DNA from: DAMCAP01 sp032059445
Lineage (GTDB): Bacteria; Bacillota; Clostridia; Oscillospirales; Ruminococcaceae
Reading direction: 5' to 3'
NCBI GenBank assembly: GCA_032059445.1
Contig: DAMCAP010000011.1
Location: 1 to 64,000, forward strand
DNA length: 64,000 nucleotides
Shown in pieces: positions 7,575-16,305 of the stretch (the stretch's first letter is position 1; each line of letters starts with the position of its first letter). The notes beneath the pieces were generated by a model. It saw only the letters and a list, made by a program, of their open reading frames with translations. It did no database searches and was not told the origin of the DNA. A program made the translations under genes and the position numbers.

Positions 7575-8954
7575 ATGTTAGGTCAAAAAGCGATCCAAAG
7601 CATTGAGAACTACAGAGCAAAAATTGAAGCCCTTAGCGATTATATCTGGGAAAATCCCGAGAAGCCTTATCGAGAGTATGAGGCGCAGAAGCATTCTGCC
7701 GAGCTGCTAAAAGAAGCAGGATTTGAGGTGGAGCTGGGAGTAGGCGGCTTGCCTACTGCCATGAAAGCTACTTGGGGTAAGGGTAAGCCTGTGATCGGCT
7801 TCTTGGGTGAATATGATGCACTGCCTGGTATGAGCCAGAAGGTTTCAACTCAAAAAGAGCCTGTCAACCCCGGTGAGTATGGCCAGGGCTGTGGGCACAA
7901 CCTGCTGGGCGTAGGTCATATCGCAGCTGTTATCGGTATGAAGGCTGAGATGGAGGCAAACAACATCCCCGGTACCATCGTTTACTTCGGCTGCCCTGCT
8001 GAGGAGCTGCTGACCGGTAAGGTCTATATGGCAAGAGGCGGTGCCTTTGATGATCTTGATCTAGCAATCGCATGGCACCCTATGGTCTTTAACGAAGTAA
8101 CCCTTGGCAACTCTCTCGGTATGAATACCGTGAAGTTCCACTTTAAGGGACGTACAGCCCATGCGGGCGGCGACCCACATAACGGACGCAGCGCCCTTGA
8201 CGCAGTTGAGCTGACCAACGTAGGCGCCAACTACTTAAGAGAGCATGTGACCTCTGACGTGCGTATCCACTACATCATCACCAACGGTGGCGTAGCTCCT
8301 AACATCGTGCCTGATAAGGCTACTGTATGGTACTATGTAAGAGCTCCAAGACGTGAGAGCGTAGACGAAGTGTATAAGCGTCTGGTTAGAGTAGCAGAGG
8401 GCGCAGCCCACATGACCGAAACCCAGCTGGAGATTGAGTTTATGGGCGGTTGCTACCCAACCCTCAATAACAAGCCTCTCTGCGAGCTGCTGCTGCAAAC
8501 CATGCAGGAGCTGCCTCGTGAGCCATGGACAGAGGAAGAAATCGCCTTTGCCAAGGAGCTCAATGAAGCATCTACCACTCAGTGGGATGCCGTCAAGAGC
8601 AAATATGGTTTTACCGGTGATGAGCATATCCATAACGGCTTGATGCCTCTGGGTACTGAGGGCAACTTCGGCTCAACCGACGTAGGCGATGTAGGCTATA
8701 TCGTGCCAACAGCATTCTTTACCACTGCTTGCTACAACATTGGTGCTCCTGGTCACAGCTGGCAGATCACCGCTTGCTCCGGTCATTCCATCGGGCGCAA
8801 GGGTATGGTCTATGCAGGCAAGGTCATGGCACTGGCTGGTCTTAAGGTGCTGACTGATCCTGATATCCTTAAGGCGGCACAGGAGGAGTTTAAGCTAAAG
8901 ACTGGCGGCAAGCCATATGTATGCCCAATCCCTGCTGAAGTGCCTGTACCATAA
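7575..8954 (+). CDS. AbgB-like M20 family amidohydrolase 3, 459 aa
   Basis: The ATG follows aggaggaagcaagt. Third tandem paralogue, with FLGEYDALPGMSQ, GQGCGHN, GCPAEE, AWHPM and FKGRTAHAGGDPHNGRS, and the same PYVCPIPAEVPVP end. The insertion domain and metal-site residues are intact, so all three copies are probably active. It is 120 bp downstream of copy 2 and followed by a strong terminator, so copies 2 and 3 may share a transcript driven from the repeat region near 6040. Substrate differences between the copies cannot be read from sequence alone. Confidence 0.9.
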   Translation: MLGQKAIQSIENYRAKIEALSDYIWENPEKPYREYEAQKHSAELLKEAGFEVELGVGGLPTAMKATWGKGKPVIGFLGEYDALPGMSQKVSTQKEPVNPGEYGQGCGHNLLGVGHIAAVIGMKAEMEANNIPGTIVYFGCPAEELLTGKVYMARGGAFDDLDLAIAWHPMVFNEVTLGNSLGMNTVKFHFKGRTAHAGGDPHNGRSALDAVELTNVGANYLREHVTSDVRIHYIITNGGVAPNIVPDKATVWYYVRAPRRESVDEVYKRLVRVAEGAAHMTETQLEIEFMGGCYPTLNNKPLCELLLQTMQELPREPWTEEEIAFAKELNEASTTQWDAVKSKYGFTGDEHIHNGLMPLGTEGNFGSTDVGDVGYIVPTAFFTTACYNIGAPGHSWQITACSGHSIGRKGMVYAGKVMALAGLKVLTDPDILKAAQEEFKLKTGGKPYVCPIPAEVPVP

Positions 8955-8988
8955 GGGTATATCGTGTAATTTTACATAATCAAGCATT

Positions 8989-9020
8989 AAAAAAGCGGTG
9001 CCTAAGCGCCGCTTTTTATT
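8989..9020 (+). terminator. Rho-independent terminator after the M20 tandem array
   Basis: Stem agcggtgc / gcgccgct (with one G-T pair) flanked by an A run and followed by tttttatttt. Confidence 0.85.
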
Positions 9021-9105
9021 TTACTCACAATTGTAACGTGGTTTGTATTAACCATAAAAGTATATTATAATAAAGATAGATATTAATAAAGGAAGAGGGT
9101 ACTAC

Positions 9106-9450
9106 ATGGTACTGGTAATATTTGAGGTTACAATCAAAAAGGACTATATGGATCAGTATTTGGCTTTGGCGGCATCATTAAAGGATGGCCTTGCTAAGGC
9201 AGAGGGGTTTATACGATCGGAGCGTTTTTCTAGCCTCTCACAAGAGGGGAAGCTACTAAGTTTGTCGTTCTGGCAGGATGAAGAGGCAGTTTCGAAGTGG
9301 CGTAATCAAATGACCCACCGCCAAAGTCAGCAGCATGGGCGGGAGCAGATCTTTGAAGAGTATCGTATTACCGTTGCTTCTGCTATGAGGCAGTATACGA
9401 TCGATGAGCGCGATGAAGCGCCGCTGGACTCTAATCAGTACTTTAAATAA
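9106..9450 (+). CDS. Antibiotic biosynthesis monooxygenase (ABM) domain protein, 114 aa
   Basis: A single ABM/dimeric alpha-beta barrel domain. The N-terminal strand VLVIFEVTIKK, the segment SLSFWQDEEAVSKW and the following THRQSQQHGRE and IFEEYRITVA match this family in order and spacing. These small cytoplasmic homodimers act as heme- or quinone-modifying monooxygenases or as sensors; the specific reaction cannot be assigned. Start: ATG after ggaagagggtactac. It is monocistronic, following a terminator, with a possible TATAAT at about 9064. Confidence 0.8.
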   Translation: MVLVIFEVTIKKDYMDQYLALAASLKDGLAKAEGFIRSERFSSLSQEGKLLSLSFWQDEEAVSKWRNQMTHRQSQQHGREQIFEEYRITVASAMRQYTIDERDEAPLDSNQYFK

Positions 9451-9532
9451 TAGTCGAGCAATCTGCATGTTGGAAGAAAAAAGGGTGAGTGCCTTGAGTA
9501 CTTATCCTTTTTTATATTTGGCAAAACAGTGG

Positions 9533-9706
9533 TTATTCTTTATCTATAAGGTTATGAATTTCTGTTGTAGGTGATGTAATTCTGAGCTTAGGATTGGCAC
9601 TTGCAATATAAAGCTCCTCACATTCTTGTTGTGCGGCAATAATTATACGAAGGGCTTCTTCTGAAGCATGAAGCATCTTTAAGTACATCTTTTTGTAATC
9701 TGGCAT
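9533..9706 (-). CDS. Small conserved hypothetical protein (MPDYKKMYLKML type), 57 aa
   Basis: The start at 9706 is chosen because taggaggaagccct precedes it; a longer frame exists to 9733. The sequence DYKKMYLKMLHASEEAL, then AAQQECEEL, is typical of short helical proteins widespread in Firmicutes and their phages, annotated only as hypothetical. It is predicted to be a coiled or helical cytoplasmic protein. It is divergent from the ribbon-helix-helix gene at 9829 with a shared 122-bp control region, so joint regulation is likely. Confidence 0.65.
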   Translation of the reverse strand: MPDYKKMYLKMLHASEEALRIIIAAQQECEELYIASANPKLRITSPTTEIHNLIDKE

Positions 9707-9756
9707 AGGGCTTCCTCCTATTTTGTTCGTCATTATTACACTATTTTAACACCATT

Positions 9757-9806
9757 TTGGTTAAGACGCAATAATTTCACTATAATTATACCATAATGAC
9801 GTCATT
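9757..9806 (+). promoter_or_regulatory. Promoter with a perfect 12-bp palindrome (candidate ribbon-helix-helix operator)
   Basis: TTGGTT (9757-9762), an 18-bp spacer and TATAAT (9781-9786), followed by AATGACGTCATT at 9795-9806, a perfect palindrome just downstream of the expected start site. The next gene encodes a ribbon-helix-helix protein, so autoregulation is a natural guess. Confidence 0.6.
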
Positions 9807-9828
9807 GCGGTTAAAAAAAGGAGGAGCT

Positions 9829-9999
9829 ATGGAAGATAAGCTGCTAAGATACACGCTTCGGGTAGATCGGGTGTTGTTTCAGAAGTTTCGTTATATTGCA
9901 GAGTCTGAGGGGCGCTCAGCCAATAAAGAAATTGAGCAATATATCAAAAAATGTGTCGCTGAGTTTGAAGCTACCCATGGTAAAATTGACGTAGATTAA
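9829..9999 (+). CDS. Arc-like ribbon-helix-helix DNA-binding protein, 56 aa
   Basis: The start at 9829 follows aaaaggaggagct; the longer frame from 9796 would begin inside the palindrome. The strand RYTLRVDRVLFQKF, then YIAESEGRSANKEIEQYIK, is the classic Arc/MetJ ribbon-helix-helix pattern, with the helix-turn-helix pair ending in a basic, acidic tail. It should dimerise and bind palindromic DNA, and the AATGACGTCATT site 22 bp upstream is a good candidate target. No toxin partner is apparent, so a toxin-antitoxin role is not supported. Confidence 0.8.
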   Translation: MEDKLLRYTLRVDRVLFQKFRYIAESEGRSANKEIEQYIKKCVAEFEATHGKIDVD

Positions 10000-10325
10000 A
10001 AATACGCATTTCCTTGTTGGGCAGTACGTTAAAGCATGGATCAGTGAACTATTGCAGCAGCGGCATCAAAATTGATGCCGCTGTGGTTGTATAAGGGATG
10101 GCATTTGACTCAGTTATTTGAGCGATTTTGCTGCTCAGTGGCAAGAATATAGCCAAGGGCGATCTGATATGCTATAATAACTATTAGAGATTATGGTAAA
10201 GACTGCAATTGATGCAAAAACAAGGTGCAGTATTTCTGCTTAGCCTACGCTTTATAAATAGTTGCTATATGCAGAATATGAAGGATCAGTATTTTGGGTC
10301 GGGAATGAGATTAAAGGAACAATAT
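10000..10325. other. Intergenic region with one hairpin and a weak promoter
   Basis: A perfect 11-bp stem (cagcggcatca / tgatgccgctg, 10058-10083) lies downstream of the ribbon-helix-helix gene but lacks a T run. A TATAAT at 10173-10178 may drive the AlaX-like gene. Nothing else is evident. Confidence 0.5.
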
Positions 10326-11510
10326 ATGACAACTGAAAGATTATATTATAGTAGTCCTTATTTAAGGGAATTTACAGCAAGAGTGCTGGCGGCCGAGGCA
10401 TATAAAGATCAGTATGCGGTGCAGCTGGATCAGACTGCATTTTACCCTGAAGGGGGTGGACAACCCTCTGATATAGGCCTGATCGATGGCATTGCGGTGC
10501 TGGAGGTCAGGGAAAGGGAGGGCAAAATCCTGCATATCCTCCCTCGAGCCATTGATACTGGCAAAGCGGTGCAGTGCAGCATCGACTGGGAGTATCGCTA
10601 CAGCTTGATGCAGCACCACACAGGGGAGCATATTGTTTCAGGGCTCATTCACAAGCATCATGGCCTTGATAATGTGGGCTTCCATATGGGTAAAGATGTA
10701 GTTACCCTTGATTTTAATGGGGAGCTCAGTGCCCAGGAGCTTAGAGAGATTGAGCAGATGGCCAATGAAGCGATCTATAGCAATCAACCGATAAAAGTAG
10801 ATTATCCCGATGCCCATACACTGTCGACCATGCCCTACCGCAGTAAAAAAGCACTGGAGGGGGATGTGCGAATTGTAAAGGCGGGTAGCTATGATTGCTG
10901 TGCCTGCTGCGGCATCCATGTAGCCAATACAAGCGAAGTGGGGATCATCAAGCTGATCAATGCTACCAAGTATAAAGGCGGTATACGGGTATCGATGCTT
11001 TGCGGGCAAAAGGCAGTAGCCCACTATGATCAACTTCTTAGCTCAGTAGGGCAGATCTCTGCGCTGCTCTCAGCCAAGCCCGAGGAGATCGCTGTGGCGG
11101 TAGCTCAGCAAAAAGAAGAGGTAGTCGCTCTAAAGCAACGACTGGCAGCTCTTACCCAGCACCTCTGCGCGTATAAAGCGCAGGAGGCAAGGCGAATTGG
11201 CAACCATGCATTTTATAGTGAGGAGGGGCTTAGCCCCGACGAGCTTCGGCTAATTGCTGCGGCACTTGCCAAGGCTACAGAAGGAGTTGCTGCTGCCATC
11301 AGCCAGACTGCACAGGGTATGACGGCATATAGCCTATGTAGTGAGAGGCAGGATGTACGCCCCCTATGCAAAGCTCTGAATGGAGCCCTAGAGGGGCGAG
11401 GTGGTGGCAACGAAAAGCTTGCCGCTGGCAGTGTAAAGGCAGATGCAGCTACGGTAGAAGAGTTCTTTATCAATCAGTTTCAGATAAGAGAGGATAAACA
11501 CGAATCATGA
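10326..11510 (+). CDS. Alanyl-tRNA editing protein, AlaX-L type with DHHA1 domain, 394 aa
   Basis: It hydrolyses mis-charged Ser- or Gly-tRNA(Ala) in trans. Hallmarks are FYPEGGGQPSDIG (about residues 39-51), the zinc-site motif HHTGEH (about 97-102), and the CCGIH-type cysteine/histidine pair at about 196-200. The C-terminal third is the DHHA1 region, with a helical linker (QQKEEVVALKQRLAAL) before a GGGN-type glycine-rich end. The start at 10326 fits aaaggaacaatat and the conserved N-terminus; an open frame continues upstream to 10209 without a comparable site. Its TGA overlaps the helicase ATG (ATGA), implying coupled translation. Confidence 0.88.
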   Translation: MTTERLYYSSPYLREFTARVLAAEAYKDQYAVQLDQTAFYPEGGGQPSDIGLIDGIAVLEVREREGKILHILPRAIDTGKAVQCSIDWEYRYSLMQHHTGEHIVSGLIHKHHGLDNVGFHMGKDVVTLDFNGELSAQELREIEQMANEAIYSNQPIKVDYPDAHTLSTMPYRSKKALEGDVRIVKAGSYDCCACCGIHVANTSEVGIIKLINATKYKGGIRVSMLCGQKAVAHYDQLLSSVGQISALLSAKPEEIAVAVAQQKEEVVALKQRLAALTQHLCAYKAQEARRIGNHAFYSEEGLSPDELRLIAAALAKATEGVAAAISQTAQGMTAYSLCSERQDVRPLCKALNGALEGRGGGNEKLAAGSVKADAATVEEFFINQFQIREDKHES

Positions 11511-12658
11511 TCAGCAACTTCCAAGAGCTTGACATAAGCACTGAGCTTAAGCAAGCAATCGAAAAAATCGGCTTTACCCAGATGACCGAGGTACAGCAAA
11601 AAACCATCCCTGTCATGATGTCGGGAGAGGATCTGGTGGCAAAAGCTCCTACAGGCACGGGCAAAACATTTGCCTTTGGCATCGGGCTAATCGAGGGGGT
11701 TGATCCCGAGAGCGATGCAGTGCAAGGGCTTGTACTGGCGCCCACCAGAGAGCTGGCGATCCAAATTACCGAGGAGCTTAAGAAGCTTTGCCTTTATAAG
11801 CGAGGTATCAGGATGCTGACGCTCTATGGCGGTCAGCCGATCAATGCCCAGATTACTGCCCTTAAGCGCAAACCGCAGATTTTGGTTGCGACGCCTGGTA
11901 GACTTCTTGACCACCTCAAGCGCAAGACTCTCAGCATCAACAAGGCTATGATCGTGGTGCTCGATGAGTGCGACGAGATGCTGGATATGGGCTTTTTGCC
12001 CGATGTCAAAAAGATCATCGAGCAGACTCCGCCTGAGCGGCAGCTGGTGATGTTTTCGGCCACGATCTCTCGTCAGGTCATGGATATTTCATGGCTCTAT
12101 CAGCGAGACCCTGTCGAGATCGAAGTAGATGCAAAGGAGCTAAGTCAGCCTAAGATCACTCAGTACTTTCTCCTCGCCAATACTAGCAGACAAAAAACAC
12201 AGGATGTTATCGATATCATCAAGCATTATGAGCTGACGAGAGCAATGATCTTTTGCAATACCAAAACGATGGCTGATATCCTTACAAATCACCTGCGGGA
12301 GCAGGGGCTAGCTGCCGAGTGCTTGCATGGTGACATTGCCCAGAAGATTCGCAATCAGACGATTGCAGCCTTTAAAGCAGGGGAATTTGATATCTTGATT
12401 GCCACTGATGTAGCGGCAAGGGGCATCGACGTAATGGATGTAGAGGCGGTTGTTAATTATGACCTGCCGCAAGACAACGCCTTTTACCTCCATCGCATCG
12501 GGCGCACTGGGCGTGCTCAGAAGGAGGGCGTGGCAGTAAGCCTTATCACTGAGGACGAACTGCCTAGGTTTAAAGACCTCCTGCGGCATATAAAATCAGA
12601 GGTTACAGAGCTTGGCCGTTACAATACAGGGGAGCTTTCTCTACCAGATAGCCTATAA
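11507..12658 (+). CDS. DEAD-box-family ATP-dependent RNA helicase with a DECD variant motif II, 383 aa
   Basis: Cytoplasmic RNA remodelling enzyme. Motifs in order: Q-motif region (FTQMTEVQQKTIP), motif I APTGTGKT (about 47-54), Ia PTRELA, TPGR, motif II DECD in VVLDECDEMLDMGF (DEAD replaced by DECD, as in a minority of helicases), motif III SAT, then in the second RecA domain ARGIDV and HRIGRTGR. The protein ends soon after domain 2, without the basic RNA-binding tail of CsdA/DbpA types. It is translationally coupled to alaX by a 4-nt overlap, linking tRNA quality control and RNA structure handling. Confidence 0.92.
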   Translation: MISNFQELDISTELKQAIEKIGFTQMTEVQQKTIPVMMSGEDLVAKAPTGTGKTFAFGIGLIEGVDPESDAVQGLVLAPTRELAIQITEELKKLCLYKRGIRMLTLYGGQPINAQITALKRKPQILVATPGRLLDHLKRKTLSINKAMIVVLDECDEMLDMGFLPDVKKIIEQTPPERQLVMFSATISRQVMDISWLYQRDPVEIEVDAKELSQPKITQYFLLANTSRQKTQDVIDIIKHYELTRAMIFCNTKTMADILTNHLREQGLAAECLHGDIAQKIRNQTIAAFKAGEFDILIATDVAARGIDVMDVEAVVNYDLPQDNAFYLHRIGRTGRAQKEGVAVSLITEDELPRFKDLLRHIKSEVTELGRYNTGELSLPDSL

Positions 12659-12706
12659 GAGCGCGATTAAAGGTCAAGAAATCAGTAGTAATTGTTTTAC
12701 ATTATC

Positions 12707-12749
12707 AAAAAAATCTCCTTTTGCGTTAAGTGCATGAGGAGATTTTTTG
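12707..12749 (+). terminator. Rho-independent terminator after the helicase
   Basis: The inverted repeat aaaaatctcct / aggagattttt encloses an 18-nt loop and is followed by T residues. Confidence 0.8.
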
Positions 12750-12963
12750 ATTCTTGTTATATTTTCCTCTAAGCATGTAATACTATAACAGTAACCATTT
12801 TAAGACAGTTGGTGGATTGGTAAGTTGAGAAGTTTTGCTCTACACAAATTTTATTTGACTAAATTTTGTGAAAAGAACTTATTGAAATTGGAATAAAAAT
12901 TTTATAAATGCAGATAATAAAACTGGAATACAACCATATCCAAAACTGCAAAGGAGAAGTAGT

Positions 12964-13500
12964 ATGAAGGCAACGGGAATAGTAAGAAGAATCGACGACT
13001 TAGGACGTGTAGTTATCCCAAAAGAAATACGTAGAACTATGAGAATTAGAGAGGGCGACCCTCTGGAGATATATACAGACAACGATGGCGAAGTAATATT
13101 TAAGAAGTATTCTCCAATTGGTGAGTTAGGTGGTTTTGCGTCGGAGTACGCCCAGGTACTTAACAAGAGTGCTGGGTTCCCTGTGGTAGTATGCGACCGC
13201 GACCATGTAATTGTAGTGTCCGGAGTACCCCATAAAGAAGTGCTTGAGCGCAGGGTATCGGCCAGCCTCGAAGATCTTATGGAAAACCGTAGGAATTTTG
13301 TCAAGCAAGGCGATAGCAGCTTCCACCCGATTGAGGGGGTAGATAGGACTGCTGCGGTGATCTCGCCGATTATCGCTGCGGGAGATGTCTGCGGATCTAT
13401 CATGTTTTTAAATGGGGATGGCGGGCAGCAGATCGGTGATGCTGAGGTGAAGCTGATTACAGTCGCAGCAAACTTCTTAGGCAAGCAAATGGAGCAATAA
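12964..13500 (+). CDS. spoVT: Stage V sporulation protein T, AbrB-type transcriptional regulator, 178 aa
   Basis: The N-terminal 50 residues form the swapped-hairpin AbrB DNA-binding domain (MKATGIVRRIDDLGRVVIPK, RTMRIREGDPLEIY). Residues about 56-178 form the GAF-like regulatory domain characteristic of SpoVT. Length equals the usual 178 aa. In Bacillus it tunes forespore sigma-G genes; here it is the main evidence that the organism sporulates. Start: ATG after aaaggagaagtagt. It stands alone between terminators. Confidence 0.93.
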   Translation: MKATGIVRRIDDLGRVVIPKEIRRTMRIREGDPLEIYTDNDGEVIFKKYSPIGELGGFASEYAQVLNKSAGFPVVVCDRDHVIVVSGVPHKEVLERRVSASLEDLMENRRNFVKQGDSSFHPIEGVDRTAAVISPIIAAGDVCGSIMFLNGDGGQQIGDAEVKLITVAANFLGKQMEQ

Positions 13501-13539
13501 GGTGCAGCATTGATGTTGCACGCATTACTCTAATATAAG

Positions 13540-13577
13540 GCTCATGCGCAGTTTAGCAGCATGAGCTTTTCTTTTTT
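13540..13577 (+). terminator. Terminator after spoVT
   Basis: Stem gctcatgc / gcatgagc, then ttttctttttt. A preceding hairpin (gtgcagcat / atgttgcac, about 13503-13520) may assist. Confidence 0.85.
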
Positions 13578-14483
13578 GTGAGAATATGGTAGGAAACATA
13601 CCGTTTGCGCTTGGATTAACAAAAGTCAGTAAATAATCCATAATAAAAATTGCATATTAAGCCTGAAGAGTAATTGATGCAATCGCATACATGAGTATTT
13701 CAGGATTTTCAAAAGAACAAGAATGCTTAGCAGCTGTTTGTTGCGTAGGTACATTATTTCAAGGATAAGAGCAAAAATACGATGAAATGTATTTATTCAA
13801 ATACACCTGTAGGTAGACTGCCTTACTCTCATATACCGGCAAGACGCTAACTTATTAAAATGATGGACGAAGAAATTAAAAATGCAAATATATTAAAATT
13901 AATTGATTTTGCCAAATAAGGATTTATGTAAAAATGCTACTATTTTTTTGTATATAAACCTAGAGAGCTCTTGCAAAATGATTGTGATTTGCAACTAAAT
14001 TTTGGAGTGATTCCTATATATGATGTATAAATTATGATCTAATTAATATAGAATTTCAAAGATATAGGATTTATGACCTAAATAGGCGCATAAAATAAAC
14101 GACCCTCATGTTTTGGGATATAAAGACAAAACGCAGTATAAATTTTATAATAAATACATAAAAATAAGACAATAAATTGATTTCAATCACTGTTTTTGTA
14201 TGATTTATCTGTGTGTGTCAAATGTTGATCCGCTGAGTTAATTCAAGTATGAATTATGAACACGAAATGAAAATACTATTGACAATAAGCTGGTTTTGTA
14301 GTTTAATCTATTTAAGCCAATTTGAGCCTTTTGTAAAGCAATGCGTAATATTTTATATTTATCAGTATATATTTTTAGTAAGGTATTCAAAAAAGCATTG
14401 CAAGAATTACAAATGGTTCATTCATTAGGCAGAGGCTCTGGAGCGATACGGGCCGTTTTAAAATACTATATGGAGGTATTACT
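13578..14483. other. Long AT-rich intergenic region without a supported gene
   Basis: Over 900 bp of low-GC sequence between spoVT and the AbgT gene. A short frame at about 13785-13860 reads as a proline/arginine-containing peptide ending PYSHIPARR, then continues after a stop with MMDEEIKNANILKLIDFAK; it may be a decayed gene remnant. No ribosome binding sites or RNA gene were recognised. The right end holds the AbgT promoter. Confidence 0.5.
14279..14307 (+). promoter_or_regulatory. Promoter for the AbgT gene
   Basis: TTGACA (14279-14284), a 17-bp spacer and TTTAAT (14302-14307), leaving a leader of about 170 nt before the ATG at 14484. Confidence 0.65.
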
Positions 14484-16028
14484 ATGAGTAAAAGCGTAGC
14501 AAAGCCTAGGAAAGGTATCCTCGACGGCTTGATGGCCGGTATCGAGAAGTTGGGAAATAAGCTTCCTACTCCCTTTACCCTGTTCTTCTATCTTTTTTGC
14601 ATCACCGCAGCAATCGCTTGGTTGATGAGTACCCTTGGTGTTTCTTTGATACACCCTGCTAATGGCGAAGTCGTAGTGGCAAACAATTTGTTTACCTTAG
14701 AAGGCCTTAACTGGATCCTTAACACCTTGGTAACCAACTTTACAAGCTATGCACCTCTTGGTCTGGTACTGACCATGACCCTTGGTATCGGGCTTTGTGA
14801 AGAGGTTGGTCTTGTTTCTGCTCTGATCCGTAAAGCAATGACAGGTGTCCCTGCTCACGTAGTGCCCTATGCAGTTGCTTTTATCGGCGTAATGGGTAAC
14901 ATAGCATCTGACTCTGCTTCTGTTATCATCCCTCCTCTGGCAGCTATGGCATTTATCGGCGTTGGCAAAAACCCAATCGCTGGTATGATCTGCGGTTATG
15001 CTGGTACCAATGCCGGATTTACCGCCAACCTGTTGATCGCTGGTACCGACGCTCTGTGCGCTGGTATTACCAACACCGTGCTTGACGGCTTCCTTGGTAA
15101 GGGCGTGTACAATGTTGAAGTTGTATGTAACTGGTACTTTATGATTGCTTCTACCTTTATGCTGACTGCTATTATAGGTACAGTATCCAATAAAATTGTT
15201 GAGCCACGGCTTGGCAAATATACTGGTGATGTCGAGGCCAATGCTCATGAAGTTACCCCCGCAGAGAGAAAGGCACTTAGAGCTTCAGGCCTGTGGACCC
15301 TCTTATATGTTGTGCTCATCGCAGCTGGCCTGTTTACTGGCGTTTTGATGAATCCTAAGACTGGAAAAATCCTTGATTCTCCATTCCTCAAGGGTCTGAT
15401 CCCAATCTTATTTGTATTGTTTATGGTTGCTGGTATGGGTTATGGTATCTCCATCGGCTTTATCAAGAGCGAGAAGGATATCTCCAAAGCACTTACTCGC
15501 AGAATGGCAGTAATGGCTTCTTACATAGTATTCGTATTCTCCTCCGCACAGTTTGTAGCCCTCTTTAACTGGACTAAGCTGGGCACTATGCTTGCAATCG
15601 CAGGCGCAGATGGTCTAAAGGCAGTAGGCTTTACCGGTCTGCCAATGATCGTATGCTTCATCCTGATGGTAGCCTGTATCAACCTGCTGATCGGATCTTC
15701 TTCCGCTAAGTGGACCCTTCTGGCGCCAATCTTCATCCCAATGTTTATGATGCTGGGCTATGATCCTGCATACACTCAGGTGGTTTATCGTATCGGTGAC
15801 TCCGCTACCAACATCCTTTCCCCAATGTCTGCTTACCTCTTTATGATGCTGAGCATGGCACAGGAGAAGTATGACAAGAACGCTACCTTGGGTACATTCT
15901 TGGCAAACCTCTTCCCACACTCCATCATCTCTCTGTTCTTCTGGATTATCCTGCTGATTATCTGGTCGCTTGTTGGCTGGCCAATCGGACCAGGAGCTGG
16001 AATGTATCTACCTGCAGGCATCCTGTAA
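14484..16028 (+). CDS. AbgT family transporter, 514 aa
   Basis: Polytopic inner-membrane transporter of the AbgT family, whose characterised members take up p-aminobenzoyl-glutamate or export sulfonamides. Family signatures visible are NKLPTPFTLFFYLF near residue 25, the SDSASVIIPPLAAMAF loop (about 150-165) and GSSSAKWTLLAPIFIP (about 410-425), each in the re-entrant hairpin regions. Length of about 510 aa is normal. It lies 277 bp upstream of an AbgB-like M20 hydrolase and is separated from it by a terminator, yet a functional pair (uptake, then hydrolysis) is the obvious reading. Start: ATG after tatggaggtattact. Confidence 0.92.
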   Translation: MSKSVAKPRKGILDGLMAGIEKLGNKLPTPFTLFFYLFCITAAIAWLMSTLGVSLIHPANGEVVVANNLFTLEGLNWILNTLVTNFTSYAPLGLVLTMTLGIGLCEEVGLVSALIRKAMTGVPAHVVPYAVAFIGVMGNIASDSASVIIPPLAAMAFIGVGKNPIAGMICGYAGTNAGFTANLLIAGTDALCAGITNTVLDGFLGKGVYNVEVVCNWYFMIASTFMLTAIIGTVSNKIVEPRLGKYTGDVEANAHEVTPAERKALRASGLWTLLYVVLIAAGLFTGVLMNPKTGKILDSPFLKGLIPILFVLFMVAGMGYGISIGFIKSEKDISKALTRRMAVMASYIVFVFSSAQFVALFNWTKLGTMLAIAGADGLKAVGFTGLPMIVCFILMVACINLLIGSSSAKWTLLAPIFIPMFMMLGYDPAYTQVVYRIGDSATNILSPMSAYLFMMLSMAQEKYDKNATLGTFLANLFPHSIISLFFWIILLIIWSLVGWPIGPGAGMYLPAGIL

Positions 16029-16062
16029 TATTTGCTCCTCTTGTTTGTAAGTTTCATAAGAA

Positions 16063-16107
16063 GATATACCCCTTTCGATCCTGTCGCGAGGGGTATATCC
16101 CTTTTTA
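16063..16107 (+). terminator. Terminator after the AbgT gene
   Basis: Perfect 11-bp stem gatatacccct / aggggtatatc followed by cctttttaag. Confidence 0.85.
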
Positions 16108-16178
16108 AGCATCCAAATCAACAGATTTGTGGGTATAAAATCTCTTAAATGTCTATAGAATGTAGGGATGAAAACAGG

Positions 16179-16233
16179 TATAATAAACCCAAGCGTTTAT
16201 TATAGAATTAGTATGCCTATGGCCATGGGCAAT
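16179..16233 (+). promoter_or_regulatory. Upstream region of M20 gene 4 with two dispersed repeat elements
   Basis: It contains tataataaacccaagc (16179-16194), identical over 16 nt to the promoter-proximal sequence at 59629-59644. It also contains cctatggccatgggcaat (16216-16233), one mismatch from the repeat core at 5562. TATAAT lacks a recognisable -35. The shared core upstream of separate M20 genes suggests common control. Confidence 0.4.
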
Positions 16234-16305
16234 CCAAAGCTTGGCTCAACAGATAGGTATATTTTAAGGTTTCGTCATCAAATAAAAATTATGGAGGTAG
16301 CTATC

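Noticed and set aside
9829..9999. Toxin-antitoxin pair with the small gene at 9533
   Set aside because: The 57-aa divergent gene lacks toxin features and is on the opposite strand; usual modules are in one operon.
13578..14483. A gene in the long AT-rich region
   Set aside because: Only a 20-residue piece ending PARR and a 19-residue piece after a stop are suggestive. Without a ribosome binding site or homology they are not reported as a gene.
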